In this document: piece after piece, positions 26,711 through 35,118 of the stretch
How the letters are laid out: every line of letters starts with the position of its first letter
Position numbering within the stretch: the first letter of the stretch is position 1
Source: Haematobacter genomosp. 1
Lineage (GTDB): Bacteria > Pseudomonadota > Alphaproteobacteria > Rhodobacterales > Rhodobacteraceae
Length of the DNA stretch: 64,000 bases
Direction: 5' to 3'
Assembly (NCBI RefSeq): GCF_002196855.1
Contig: NZ_NIPW01000007.1
Location: forward strand, 1 to 64,000
Notes under the pieces: model-generated
Databases searched by the model: none
What the model saw: the letters and a program-made list of their open reading frames with translations, nothing else
What the model was told of the DNA's origin: nothing
Position numbers and translations under genes: made by a program

Positions 26711-27172
26711 TCAGTCTTCGACGGGCAGGTGTGTGCCTTTCACGCTGCGGGAATGGCCGCGGAACTCGGCAATATGCTCTCCGCGCTGATTGGTGATGCG
26801 AATGTCGTAGATGCCCGACCGGCCGCGGCGCGAGACCTCGCGCGCTTCCGCCGTGAGCACATCGCCCACCTGACCGGGCGCGATGTAGGTGATGGAGCAG
26901 TGCTGGGCGACAACGGCCTGATTGTAGCTGTTGCAGGCGAAGGCAAAGGTGCTATCGGCGAGGGCGAACATGAAGCCGCCGTGGCAATTGCCGTGGCCGT
27001 TCGACATGGCCGGGGTCACCGTCATCGTCATCGTCGCCTCGCCGGGCGCCATGTGGCGAAGCTGCATGCCGAGCCCTTGGCTCGCCGTATCGCCCTGCCA
27101 CATGGCGGCGGCGGAGGCCTTTGCCACTTCTTCCGGGGTCATCTGACTGACAGGTTTCATGTCAAAGCTCAT
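26711..27172 (-). CDS. paaI: Hydroxyphenylacetyl-CoA thioesterase PaaI
   Basis: A 153-residue hotdog-fold thioesterase. The catalytic motif NCHGGFMFALAD lies near residue 60. PaaI rescues CoA trapped as dead-end ring-hydroxylated phenylacetyl-CoA. The ATG at 27172 (MSFDMKPV) overlaps the paaG stop (ATGA), fixing the start; a slightly later ATG is possible. It belongs to the paaG-paaI-paaK operon. Confidence 0.92.
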   Translation of the reverse strand: MSFDMKPVSQMTPEEVAKASAAAMWQGDTASQGLGMQLRHMAPGEATMTMTVTPAMSNGHGNCHGGFMFALADSTFAFACNSYNQAVVAQHCSITYIAPGQVGDVLTAEAREVSRRGRSGIYDIRITNQRGEHIAEFRGHSRSVKGTHLPVED

Positions 27173-27957
27173 TTTCCGACGAAGACCGGAGGGCGTTTTC
27201 CCAGAAAGGCGGTAACGCCTTCGGCGTAGTCCGCGCTTCGCCCCGCCTCTCGCTGACAATCGCGCTCAAGGTCGAGCTGCGCATCCATGTCATTGGTCGC
27301 AGCGGCCTGAATGAGCCGCTTCGTCAGGCCGAGGCCAAGCGTCGGGCCTGCGGCCAGGCTCTTCGCAAGGGTCGTGGCGACAGGCATGAGATCCGCATCG
27401 TCGACGGCCTGCCAGATGAGACCCCAATCGGCCGCCGTCTGCGCCATCAGCGGCTCTGCCGTCAGGGCGAGCGCCTTTGCCCGCGGTTCACCCAGTATCC
27501 GCGCGAGGCTCCAGCTTCCGCCCGCGTCGGGGACAAGGCCGATGCGGGAGAAGGCCTGAATGAACTTCGCCGAGCGGGCCGCGATCACGATATCACAGGC
27601 CAGCGCGATGTTGGCGCCCGCCCCCGCAGCAACCCCGTTCACCGCACAGACGACTGGTTTCTCCAACGCGCGGATCAGGCGAAGGGTCGGATTGTACCAT
27701 GTCTCCAGCGTCGCGCCGAGATCGGGGGCGTCCTCGGACTTGCGGGGATCCCGGTCGCCCAGATCCTGTCCGGCACAGAATCCCCTGCCCGCACCTGTCA
27801 GCAGCACCGCTCGAATCGCAGGATCGTCCTTGGCCCGCTGAAACCCCGCACGGAGCGCTGTGTGCATCTCCTCATTGAATGAGTTCAGTTTTTCGGGACG
27901 ATTAAGGGTCAGCGTCAAGACGCCTTCGGCCAGCGCCGAGCCTACTGTCGATGTCAT
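27169..27957 (-). CDS. paaG: 2-(1,2-epoxy-1,2-dihydrophenyl)acetyl-CoA isomerase PaaG
   Basis: A 262-residue crotonase-fold enzyme. It has the CoA-binding/oxyanion stretches AGRGFCAGQDL and AVNGVAAGAGANIALACD, and the PaaG-type AFSRIGLVPDAGGSW. It converts the epoxide made by PaaABCE to the oxepin-CoA used by PaaZ. The start is placed at MTSTVGSA, with GGGAGACG upstream. It is the first gene of its operon, divergent from the Liv-type importer across a TetR-type palindrome. Confidence 0.92.
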   Translation of the reverse strand: MTSTVGSALAEGVLTLTLNRPEKLNSFNEEMHTALRAGFQRAKDDPAIRAVLLTGAGRGFCAGQDLGDRDPRKSEDAPDLGATLETWYNPTLRLIRALEKPVVCAVNGVAAGAGANIALACDIVIAARSAKFIQAFSRIGLVPDAGGSWSLARILGEPRAKALALTAEPLMAQTAADWGLIWQAVDDADLMPVATTLAKSLAAGPTLGLGLTKRLIQAAATNDMDAQLDLERDCQREAGRSADYAEGVTAFLGKRPPVFVGK

Positions 27958-28002
27958 TTTCGTCTCCCGGCCCAATATCTGACGGGCCCTCCAAGAATCA
28001 TG

Positions 28003-28033
28003 TTGCATACACCGACCGGTCGGTCAATGATAA
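28003..28033 (+). promoter_or_regulatory. Candidate plus-strand promoter containing PaaR-type operator
   Basis: TTGCAT (28003-28008) and AATGAT (28026-28031, 17-base spacer) or TGATAA (28028-28033) flank the palindrome at 28011-28024. A repressor on that palindrome would block polymerase. It points toward the Liv-type importer, about 170 bases upstream of its first start codon. Prediction by eye. Confidence 0.4.
28011..28024. promoter_or_regulatory. TetR-type palindrome, candidate PaaR operator
   Basis: ACCGACCGGTCGGT is a perfect 14-base palindrome in the divergent region between paaG and the Liv-type importer. On the minus strand a TTGACC-like -35 for paaG overlaps it. Such ACCGACCGGTCGGT elements are typical TetR-family operators controlling acyl-CoA and aromatic acid genes. 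PaaR is encoded in the same locus and is the obvious candidate ligand. Confidence 0.72.
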
Positions 28034-28200
28034 AGCAGGGCGAGGGAGACGCCCTGGGGAGGCCTGCCATGACTGACCTGTTCGACAGCGAACGGCCAAC
28101 ACGTCCCTGCGCGCGCGTCCGTTCCGTCGTGCCGAGGTCGGGAAAATCGGCCGCCCCGCAAATAATCACCTGACAATAACGTTTCTGGGAGGAGAGACCG

Positions 28201-29355
28201 ATGAAGAAGGCAATGACCACTACCGCGTTGGCTGGCCTGGCTCTTGGCGTGGCGGCGCTGCTGCCATCCGGTGCATCCGCGGAGATCAAGATCGGCGCCA
28301 GTATCTCCGCGACGGGACCTGCCGCCTTTCTTGGCGACCCCGAGGCCAAGACACTGCACATGCTGGTCGAAAAGGCGAATGCGGCGGGCGGGCTGGACGG
28401 CGAGCCGATCACGCTGGTGCTCTATGATGACGGCGGCGACCCCAACAAGGCCCGCACCTTTGCGACCCGGCTGATCGAGGATGACGAGGTCGTGGCAATC
28501 ATCGGTGGAACGAGCACGGGCACGTCGATGTCGATCCTTGCGGTGGCGGAAGATGCGGAGGTGCCGTTCATCTCTCTCGCCGGGGCCATAGACATCATTC
28601 AGCCGGTCAAGCCTTTCACCTTCAAGACGCCCCATACCGATCGCATGGCCTGCCAGAAGATCTTCGAGGATATGAAGAAGCAGGGCTATACGAAGATCGG
28701 CATGATCTCCGGCACGGACGGGTTCGGCGCGTCCATGCAGGCCCAGTGCAAAGCGGTCGTCGGCGATTACGGTATCGAAGTCGTGGCAGACGAGACCTAC
28801 GATCCCCGCGATTCCGACATGACCGCGCAATTGACCAAGATCAAGGGCACGCCCGGCGTGCAGGCCGTTCTGAACCCCGGCTTCGGGCAGGGGCCGTCCA
28901 TCGTGACGCGGAACTACAAGCAGCTGGCAATCGGTCTGCCCTTCTATCAGTCGCATGGCGTCGCCTCGGCGGGCTTCATCGAGCTGGCCGGCGCGGAAGC
29001 CGCCGAAGGGATCCGCCTGCCCGGGACCGCGCTGCTCATCGCCGATCTGCTGGCCGACGGGGATCCGCAGAAGGCGCCGGTCACCAGCTACAAGGCGGCC
29101 TATGAGGCGGCGACCGGAACCCCTGTCGGCACATTCGGCGGCTATGCCCATGATGCCTTCCTGATCCTCACCGATGCGATCAAGCGTGCCGGGTCCACGG
29201 ATCCGGGCGACATCCGCGATGCGATCGAGGCAACCTCCGGTCTTGCCGGGACGACCGGGATCTACACGTTCGGCCCCGAGGACCATCTCGGGCTCGATCT
29301 GTCGGCCTTCCGTATGCTGGAGATCAAGGACGGCAACTGGGTTCCGGTCGACTGA
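28201..29355 (+). CDS. Liv-type ABC importer substrate-binding protein
   Basis: A 384-residue periplasmic binding protein of the LivK/branched-chain amino acid and aromatic acid family (peripla_BP_6 fold). A signal peptide (ALAGLALGVAALLPSGASA region) is followed by IKIGASISATGPAAFLGDPEAKTLHMLVEKANAAGG. GGGAGGAGAG precedes the ATG. Placement beside paaG and under a PaaR-type palindrome suggests phenylacetate or a related aromatic acid as ligand; this is inference from context. Confidence 0.87.
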   Translation: MKKAMTTTALAGLALGVAALLPSGASAEIKIGASISATGPAAFLGDPEAKTLHMLVEKANAAGGLDGEPITLVLYDDGGDPNKARTFATRLIEDDEVVAIIGGTSTGTSMSILAVAEDAEVPFISLAGAIDIIQPVKPFTFKTPHTDRMACQKIFEDMKKQGYTKIGMISGTDGFGASMQAQCKAVVGDYGIEVVADETYDPRDSDMTAQLTKIKGTPGVQAVLNPGFGQGPSIVTRNYKQLAIGLPFYQSHGVASAGFIELAGAEAAEGIRLPGTALLIADLLADGDPQKAPVTSYKAAYEAATGTPVGTFGGYAHDAFLILTDAIKRAGSTDPGDIRDAIEATSGLAGTTGIYTFGPEDHLGLDLSAFRMLEIKDGNWVPVD

Positions 29356-29402
29356 CCGGATCGCGCCGGCCGAGAGATCCCGGCCCCCGGACGACAGCCA
29401 GT

Positions 29403-29422
29403 GCCCCGCTCCACGGCGGGGC
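29403..29422 (+). terminator. Intra-operon hairpin after Liv-type receptor gene
   Basis: GCCCCGC and GCGGGGC form a 7-base stem with a TCCACG loop, 47 bases after the receptor stop and before the permease start. Such hairpins between receptor and permease genes usually reduce read-through or protect the receptor message end. Confidence 0.6.
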
Positions 29423-29456
29423 GATCCTCAGGTTACCGCCCACGGGAGCAGCCCAA

Positions 29457-30329
29457 GTGTCGGAATTCCTACAGTTCATCTTTTCCGGTGTGACGGTCGG
29501 CGCGGTTTACGCGCTCGTCGCGCTCGGTTTCACGATCATCTACAACGCTTCCGACGTGGTCAATTTCGCCCAGGGCGAATTCGTCATGCTGGGCGGGATG
29601 ATCACGTGGTTCGCTCACGCGGCGGGCGTACCTCTGCCGCTGGCCGCCCTGATTGCCATCGTGGTGACTGCGGCGGTGGGCGTGGCGATCAACAAGCTCG
29701 CCATCGAACCGGCACGCGGCGCGCCTGTGGTGTCGGTCATCATCATCACCATCGGGGTGTCGATCTTCATACAGGGCGGCGCGCAAGTGGTCTTCGACAA
29801 GCAGATCCACAGCTTTCCCGCGTTTTCCGGCGATACGCCGCTTCGCATCGGAGGGGCCACGATCCTGCCGCAGAGCCTGTGGGTCATCGGTGGCGCGATC
29901 GCGGTCTTCGTCGGGCTGTGGGCATTCTTTACCAGGACGCTGCTGGGACGCGCGGTGCTCGCCACCTCCAACAACCGGCTGGCAGCACAATTGGTGGGGA
30001 TCAACACGACCTTCGTGATGACCCTGTCCTTTGCGCTGTCCGCCGCCATCGGAGCGCTGGCCGGGGTGTTGGCGACGCCGATCACGCTCACGGCCTACAG
30101 TGTCGGGATCGGGTTCGCGCTGAAAGGTTTCGCCGCGGCGATGCTGGGCGGCATGGGCAATCCCAAGGGCGCGCTGGTGGGCGGCTTCCTGCTCGGGCTG
30201 ATAGAGGCGCTTACCGCCGGTTACCTCTCCTCACAGTACAAGGATGCGGTGGCCTTCGTGATGATCCTGCTCGTTCTCTTCGTCCGGCCGCAGGGGCTGT
30301 TCGGGCGCAAATCGACAGAACGGGTCTGA
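29457..30329 (+). CDS. Liv-type ABC importer permease (LivH-like)
   Basis: A 290-residue permease with about eight membrane helices. It opens SEFLQFIFSGVTVGAVYALVALGFTIIYNASDVVNFAQGEFVMLGGM, a family hallmark start in pieces, and carries the LivH-type GMGNPKGALVGG. The start is a GTG at 29457 with GGGAG nine bases upstream. Partner of the LivM-like permease encoded next, four bases later. Confidence 0.88.
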   Translation: MSEFLQFIFSGVTVGAVYALVALGFTIIYNASDVVNFAQGEFVMLGGMITWFAHAAGVPLPLAALIAIVVTAAVGVAINKLAIEPARGAPVVSVIIITIGVSIFIQGGAQVVFDKQIHSFPAFSGDTPLRIGGATILPQSLWVIGGAIAVFVGLWAFFTRTLLGRAVLATSNNRLAAQLVGINTTFVMTLSFALSAAIGALAGVLATPITLTAYSVGIGFALKGFAAAMLGGMGNPKGALVGGFLLGLIEALTAGYLSSQYKDAVAFVMILLVLFVRPQGLFGRKSTERV

Positions 30330-30333
30330 TGCC

Positions 30334-31290
30334 ATGAGGTTCAATACGAAAACCGCCACGCTGATGGTGCTGATCGCGCTCGTTGCATTGTCGCCGCTGC
30401 TGTTTCCCTCCAGCTTCTACTACCGGGTGGGGGCACTGGTGTTCGTGAACGCTATCGCGGTGACGGGCATCGTCATCCTGATCGGCTATGCCGGGCAGAT
30501 CAGCCTTGGACATGCCGGTTTCGCCGGGATCGGCGCCTATGCCTGTGCGCTGGCACCAGTACATCTGGGGTTGTCACCCGCGCTTTCCATCCTTCTCGGC
30601 GCGGCGGTTTCCGCTGCTCTCGCCTATCTGGTGGGACGCCCGATCCTGCGGCTGAAGGGCTACTATCTGGGGGTCGCCACGCTGGGCTTCGGCATTCTCG
30701 TCTCCATGGTGCTGAACAATGAGCGCGCGCTTACCGGCGGGCCGGATGGGATGGCAGTGCCGGAACTCGGCCTCCGGGCTGTGCTGAAGGGCATGGGGCT
30801 CGACCTGTCGAATGGCGAGTTCTGGTATTTCTTCTGCGGCATTTGCATGATCCTCGGCGCGTGGCTGGCGCTCAACCTGCATGACAGCCCCACGGGACGG
30901 GCGTTGCGGGCGCTCCATGGATCGGAGGTCGCGGCGAGCACCGTTGGGATCGACGTCTCGCGGATGAAGCTCAAGGCCTTCGTGATTTCTGCGGTCTATG
31001 CCTCCGTTTCCGGTTCGCTTCTGGCGCTCCAAAACAAGTTCATCACTCCCGATGTCGCAGGTTTCATGCACTCGATAGAGATGGTGACGATGGCGGTCCT
31101 TGGCGGCGTCGGTTCGGTTCTGGGCGCGATTTTCGGTACCGCGCTTCTGACGGTGCTGCCGCAGGTGCTGACGGTGTTTGCCGAATACGAGCAGATGGTT
31201 CTGGGGCTGGTGATGGTTCTGGTGATGATCTTCCTGCCGCAGGGGTTGCTGCCCTCCCTCCTGCGCAAGCTGCGGAGGAACAGGGAATGA
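30334..31290 (+). CDS. Liv-type ABC importer permease (LivM-like)
   Basis: A 318-residue permease with about nine helices and family features (GYAGQISLGHAGFAGIGAYA, AVLGGVGSVLGAIFGTALL, LPQGL near the end). It forms the membrane channel with the LivH-like subunit. The ribosome site is weak; it may be translated by coupling to the gene four bases upstream. Its stop overlaps the next start (ATGA). Confidence 0.87.
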   Translation: MRFNTKTATLMVLIALVALSPLLFPSSFYYRVGALVFVNAIAVTGIVILIGYAGQISLGHAGFAGIGAYACALAPVHLGLSPALSILLGAAVSAALAYLVGRPILRLKGYYLGVATLGFGILVSMVLNNERALTGGPDGMAVPELGLRAVLKGMGLDLSNGEFWYFFCGICMILGAWLALNLHDSPTGRALRALHGSEVAASTVGIDVSRMKLKAFVISAVYASVSGSLLALQNKFITPDVAGFMHSIEMVTMAVLGGVGSVLGAIFGTALLTVLPQVLTVFAEYEQMVLGLVMVLVMIFLPQGLLPSLLRKLRRNRE

Positions 31291-32072
31291 TGCGCGACGG
31301 TAATCCGCTTCTCTCGGTGGAGGGGCTGGGCATCGCCTTTGGCGGGCTGAAAGCAGTAAACGACGTGAGTTTTTCCGTCCGCTCCGGAGAAATCGCCTCT
31401 GTCATCGGACCGAACGGGGCGGGCAAGACCACGCTGTTCAACATGATATCGGGCCTTTACCAGCCGGGTTCGGGGCGGGTCATGTTGGCGGGTGAGGATG
31501 TAACCGGCTTCGCGCCGCATCTGCTCGCGCGCCGCGGAATGAGCCGGACCTTCCAGAACCTGCAGATTTTCCAGTCGATGACCGTGCTGGAAAATGCGGT
31601 GACCGGCTATCACCTGCGGGAGCGGGGGACAGTGCTGGCGGATATGCTGGCGCTGCCTGCCGCACGTCGCCGCGCGCGGGAGGCGGAAGAGGGCGCGATG
31701 GCCCTGCTCGCGCGCGTCGGCCTCGACCGTGTGGCGGGGAGAGAGGCGGGCAGCCTGTCCTACGGCTCGCTCAAACGGCTGGAGATCGCCCGCGCCCTCG
31801 CATTGGAACCCAAGATCCTGCTGCTCGACGAACCCGCGGCCGGATGCAATGCCGTGGAGACGGAGGAGATCGACCACCTCATCGCCGCTGTGGCCGCATC
31901 AGGAGTCGCCATATTGCTGGTCGAACACGACATGAAGATGGTGATGCGGATCTCCAGCCATATCGTCGTGCTGGACCATGGCGAAAAGATCGCCGAAGGC
32001 GATCCGGCCACGGTCAGCCGCAATCCTGCGGTGATCGCCGCCTATCTGGGGGCCGAACATGCTGAAGGTTGA
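31287..32072 (+). CDS. Liv-type ABC importer ATPase (LivG-like)
   Basis: A 261-residue ATPase with Walker A (IGPNGAGKTT), LivG-type SRTFQNLQIF, a signature-region SYGSLKRLEIARAL in place of LSGGQ, Walker B (ILLLDEPAAGCN) and switch His (LVEHDMKMV). The signature motif SYGSLKR is the usual LivG variant SYGxQRR class. It overlaps both neighbours. GGAGGAAC precedes the start. Confidence 0.9.
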   Translation: MMRDGNPLLSVEGLGIAFGGLKAVNDVSFSVRSGEIASVIGPNGAGKTTLFNMISGLYQPGSGRVMLAGEDVTGFAPHLLARRGMSRTFQNLQIFQSMTVLENAVTGYHLRERGTVLADMLALPAARRRAREAEEGAMALLARVGLDRVAGREAGSLSYGSLKRLEIARALALEPKILLLDEPAAGCNAVETEEIDHLIAAVAASGVAILLVEHDMKMVMRISSHIVVLDHGEKIAEGDPATVSRNPAVIAAYLGAEHAEG

Positions 32073-32760
32073 CGGGCTGCGCTCCCGCTACGGGCGGATC
32101 GAGGTGCTTCATGGCGTGGACCTCCGCGTTGACGCGGGCGAAATCGTGACGGTGGTTGGCGCCAATGGCGCGGGCAAGACGACGCTGCTCCGATGCCTTT
32201 CTGGTGTTCAACCCGTGACCGCGGGTTCGATCGTCTTCCGGGGTGAGGAGATCACCGCCGTGCCCGCGTACCGGCGGCCCGCGCGGGGGCTGACCCAATC
32301 GCCGGAGGGGCGGCAGATCTTCACCAACCTCACGGTGGAGGAGAACCTGCGGCTCGGTGCCTATCTCTATTCGGACGAGCAGGTGGAGAAGGACATGCAG
32401 GATGCATTCGGCATGTTCCCGATCCTGCGCGAGAAGCGCAATCTGGCCGCTGGCGGCCTGTCGGGCGGTCAGCAGCAGATGCTCGCCATGGCCCGCGCGC
32501 TGATGGGACGTCCCGCCTGCCTGCTGCTGGATGAGCCGTCGATGGGATTGGCTCCGATCATTGTGCAACAGATCTTCGAGGTAGTGAAGGGGCTGAAGGA
32601 CAGGGGCGTCACGGTGCTTCTGGTAGAGCAGAACGCCTTCGGCGCCCTGAAGATCGCGGATCGGGGTTATGTGATGGAAACGGGCGGTATCACCATTTCG
32701 GGTCCGGCTGAGGCGCTGATCGAGGACCCGCGGATACGCGAGGCATATCTCGGCATCTAA
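32059..32760 (+). CDS. Liv-type ABC importer ATPase (LivF-like)
   Basis: A 233-residue ATPase with Walker A (VGANGAGKTT), LivF-type PEGRQIFTNLTVEENL, signature LSGGQQQMLAMARAL, Walker B (CLLLDEPSMGLAP) and a switch-region Q (LLVEQNA). Its start overlaps the LivG-like gene by 14 bases. It ends the five-gene importer operon, convergent with the LacI regulator five bases away, with no terminator hairpin in the gap. Confidence 0.9.
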   Translation: MLKVDGLRSRYGRIEVLHGVDLRVDAGEIVTVVGANGAGKTTLLRCLSGVQPVTAGSIVFRGEEITAVPAYRRPARGLTQSPEGRQIFTNLTVEENLRLGAYLYSDEQVEKDMQDAFGMFPILREKRNLAAGGLSGGQQQMLAMARALMGRPACLLLDEPSMGLAPIIVQQIFEVVKGLKDRGVTVLLVEQNAFGALKIADRGYVMETGGITISGPAEALIEDPRIREAYLGI

Positions 32761-32765
32761 GCTAG

Positions 32766-33812
32766 CTAGCCGACGGGTTCCATCAGCACGGGCACGACGA
32801 TCTGTCCTTTGGCCTGCGGTGCTTTCGCCCTGTCATCGAGCAGGGCGAACAGCGCCGTCAGCATGGCGGGCACGTCCTGACGCACCATGCCGACGTTGCC
32901 CGTCAGCAGAGCGGCGAAGGGATCCCAGTCGAAACAGCCGAAAAGACAGGCCTCGGGATCAAGCCGCCGCCTTTTCAGCCACCGCACGACCCCTTCCAGC
33001 GCGATGGTGGAATTGACGAAGATACCGTCCGCCAGTGGACCTTCCAGCGCGTCGAGAGCGTGCTCCACCTTGTCGGCAGCATAACCGCAGGGAAGGATAT
33101 GCGCCTCCTGCAAGGGGATTCCAGCCGCCTCATGCGCAGCGCGAAACCCCCGGATCCGTTCGAGCGTATTGTGGTCGGTCCGCCTGCCACCCAGAAACAT
33201 CAACGGCTTTCTGCGCCCGAAGGCCGTCTCCGTGCGCGTCAGGATGAGATGTGACAGATCGCGGGCACCGCCGAAATTGTCCGAAACCACCGAGGGCGCC
33301 GCCCGTCCGGGCAGGTCGAGGTTGAGCGTGCGCACCCCGGAAGCCGCGCAGAGCTCGGCGATCCGGTCAGGATCGGTGGCCCCGGTCGCGACGAGACAAT
33401 CCACCTGGTAGGACAACAATTCCCGCGCGGCCTCCATCTCCAGTTCCGGGTCGCGCTGGGTGCAGGTGATGACGGGAAACAGCCCCCGCTCCCGTGCGCC
33501 GGCCTCGAATTGTTCGGCAATCGCCCCGAAATAGCGGTTGTCGTATTTCGGGACGATCATGCCCACGATGCCCGAGCGGGCGGACCGGAGCGCGCTGGCC
33601 TGCCGGTTCACCGCATAGCCCTGCTCCTCCGCGACGCGGTTGATCCGGTCGGCCAGTCCCGCGCTGATCCGCCGCTTCTTCCAGCTGCCGTTGAGCACGG
33701 CGCTCACCGCACTCGGGGAGGTGCCGGCGAGCGAGGCGAGATCATAGATCGTGGGCCGCCGTCGCTGGGCCGTTTCTTCCGCGGGGAGGCTGTCGCCCTC
33801 TGCTCCCTTCAT
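32766..33812 (-). CDS. LacI-family regulator of the ribitol module
   Basis: A 348-residue LacI/GalR regulator. The N-terminal headpiece (TIYDLASLAGTSPSAVSAVLNGSWKKRRIS) is followed by a periplasmic-binding-like effector domain. GGAGACC precedes the ATG at 33812 (MKGAEG), which is chosen over upstream in-frame codons lacking family similarity. It is divergent from the ribitol importer operon. A perfect 13-base inverted repeat in the gap is the likely operator. Ribitol or D-ribulose is an inferred effector. Confidence 0.88.
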   Translation of the reverse strand: MKGAEGDSLPAEETAQRRRPTIYDLASLAGTSPSAVSAVLNGSWKKRRISAGLADRINRVAEEQGYAVNRQASALRSARSGIVGMIVPKYDNRYFGAIAEQFEAGARERGLFPVITCTQRDPELEMEAARELLSYQVDCLVATGATDPDRIAELCAASGVRTLNLDLPGRAAPSVVSDNFGGARDLSHLILTRTETAFGRRKPLMFLGGRRTDHNTLERIRGFRAAHEAAGIPLQEAHILPCGYAADKVEHALDALEGPLADGIFVNSTIALEGVVRWLKRRRLDPEACLFGCFDWDPFAALLTGNVGMVRQDVPAMLTALFALLDDRAKAPQAKGQIVVPVLMEPVG

Positions 33813-33845
33813 CGACGGTCTCCACTTGGTCTGCGCTGGATGCTC

Positions 33846-33875
33846 TTGACATTCTGCATCATGTTTTTCAATCAT
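33846..33875 (+). promoter_or_regulatory. Candidate promoter of the ribitol operon
   Basis: A perfect TTGACA (33846-33851) is followed after 18 bases by AATCAT (33870-33875), immediately before the inverted repeat. The -10 match is modest, so the assignment is tentative. Confidence 0.35.
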
Positions 33876-33913
33876 GCTACACCGATTGAGCGGATTTGCA
33901 CAATCGGTGTAGC
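33876..33913. promoter_or_regulatory. Perfect inverted repeat, candidate LacI-family operator
   Basis: GCTACACCGATTG (33876-33888) and CAATCGGTGTAGC (33901-33913) are exact reverse complements separated by 12 bases. The repeat lies between the divergent LacI regulator and the importer receptor, about 70 bases upstream of the latter. The spacing is longer than for a simple LacI palindrome, so each arm may bind one dimer. Confidence 0.65.
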
Positions 33914-33982
33914 TGGGAGAATCGGGCGCGTGGTCAATACACGACGCCCGGACAGCTACGACATCTCGCTGGGAGGAAAGAG

Positions 33983-35056
33983 ATGACATCCACACGTTTT
34001 TCAGGCGCATTCGCTCCGCGTCTTGCGGCAGGCGTCGCCATGAGCCTTACGGTTGCCACGCTGGGCACAGCTGCCCTGGCGCAGGACAATGCGACCGTGG
34101 CCTTCCTGATGCCGGATCAGGCCTCGACCCGCTATGAGCAACACGACTTCCCCGGCTTCAAAGCGGCGATGGCGAAGCTCTGTGCGGGCTGCACGGTGAT
34201 CTACCAGAACGCCAACGGCAACGCGGCGCTTCAGCAGCAGCAGTTCAACTCGGTGATCACGCAAGGCGCGAAAGTCATCGTGCTGGACCCGGTAGACAGC
34301 GCCGCCGCCGCTGCGCTGGTGGAAATTGCACAGTCCCAGGACGTCAAGGTCATCGCCTATGACCGCCCGATCCCGGACAAGCCCGCCGACTATTACGTCT
34401 CCTTCGACAACAAGGCGATTGGGCAGGCAATCGCGCAGTCGCTCGTTGATCATATGAAAGCGGCGGGCGTGCCGTCGGGCGCCGGGGTGCTTCAGATCAA
34501 CGGGTCTCCCACCGACGCGGCGGCGGGTCTGATCCGCGACGGTATTCATGCAACGCTGCAGGCATCGGACTACAAGACGCTTTCCGAATTCGATACGCCC
34601 GAATGGGCGCCTCCCAAGGCGCAGGAATGGGCTGCGGGCCAGATCACCCGCTTCGGTGCCGACATCAAGGGTGTCGTCGCGGCGAATGACGGCACGGCGG
34701 GCGGCGCCATCGCGGCCTTCAAGGCCGCCGGGGTGAACCCTGTCCCCCCCGTCACCGGCAATGACGCGACGATCGCCGCGTTGCAGCTCATCATCGCCGG
34801 AGACCAGTATAATACCATCTCCAAACCCTCGGAAGTCGTCGCGGCGGCTGCAGCGGAGGTCGTCGCCGCTTTTCTGAAAGGTGAGAAGCCGGAGGCGAAG
34901 GCCACCCTTTACGACACGCCATCGCGGCTTTTCGTTCCGGCCGTGGTGACCGCGGAGAACATCAAGGCAGAGATTTTCGACAAGGGTATCCAGAAGGCCT
35001 CAGAGGTCTGCACCGGCGAATATGCCGCGGCCTGCGTGAAGCTCGGTATCCAGTGA
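33983..35056 (+). CDS. ABC importer sugar/polyol-binding protein, probable ribitol receptor
   Basis: A 357-residue periplasmic sugar-binding protein (peripla_BP_4 fold, XylF/RbsB group). A signal peptide ends near TAALAQ, followed by ATVAFLMPDQASTRYEQHDFPGFKAAM. GGGAGGAAAGAG lies just before the ATG at 33983. Ribitol dehydrogenase and a pentulose kinase in the same operon point to ribitol as ligand; close relatives bind xylose and other pentoses, so this is inference. A long stem-loop follows the gene. Confidence 0.85.
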   Translation: MTSTRFSGAFAPRLAAGVAMSLTVATLGTAALAQDNATVAFLMPDQASTRYEQHDFPGFKAAMAKLCAGCTVIYQNANGNAALQQQQFNSVITQGAKVIVLDPVDSAAAAALVEIAQSQDVKVIAYDRPIPDKPADYYVSFDNKAIGQAIAQSLVDHMKAAGVPSGAGVLQINGSPTDAAAGLIRDGIHATLQASDYKTLSEFDTPEWAPPKAQEWAAGQITRFGADIKGVVAANDGTAGGAIAAFKAAGVNPVPPVTGNDATIAALQLIIAGDQYNTISKPSEVVAAAAAEVVAAFLKGEKPEAKATLYDTPSRLFVPAVVTAENIKAEIFDKGIQKASEVCTGEYAAACVKLGIQ

Positions 35057-35061
35057 TGGCG

Positions 35062-35095
35062 CGCCCCCCTTCCCGCCATGACGGGAAGGGGGGCG
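35062..35095 (+). terminator. Long intra-operon stem-loop after receptor gene
   Basis: A perfect 14-base stem (CGCCCCCCTTCCCG, 35062-35075; CGGGAAGGGGGGCG, 35082-35095) with a CCATGA loop starts six bases after the receptor stop and ends 23 bases before the ATPase start. It should partly terminate or protect the transcript, giving more receptor than ATPase and permease. Confidence 0.75.
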
Positions 35096-35118
35096 GTTAC
35101 AAGGAAGGGTGACCCCAT

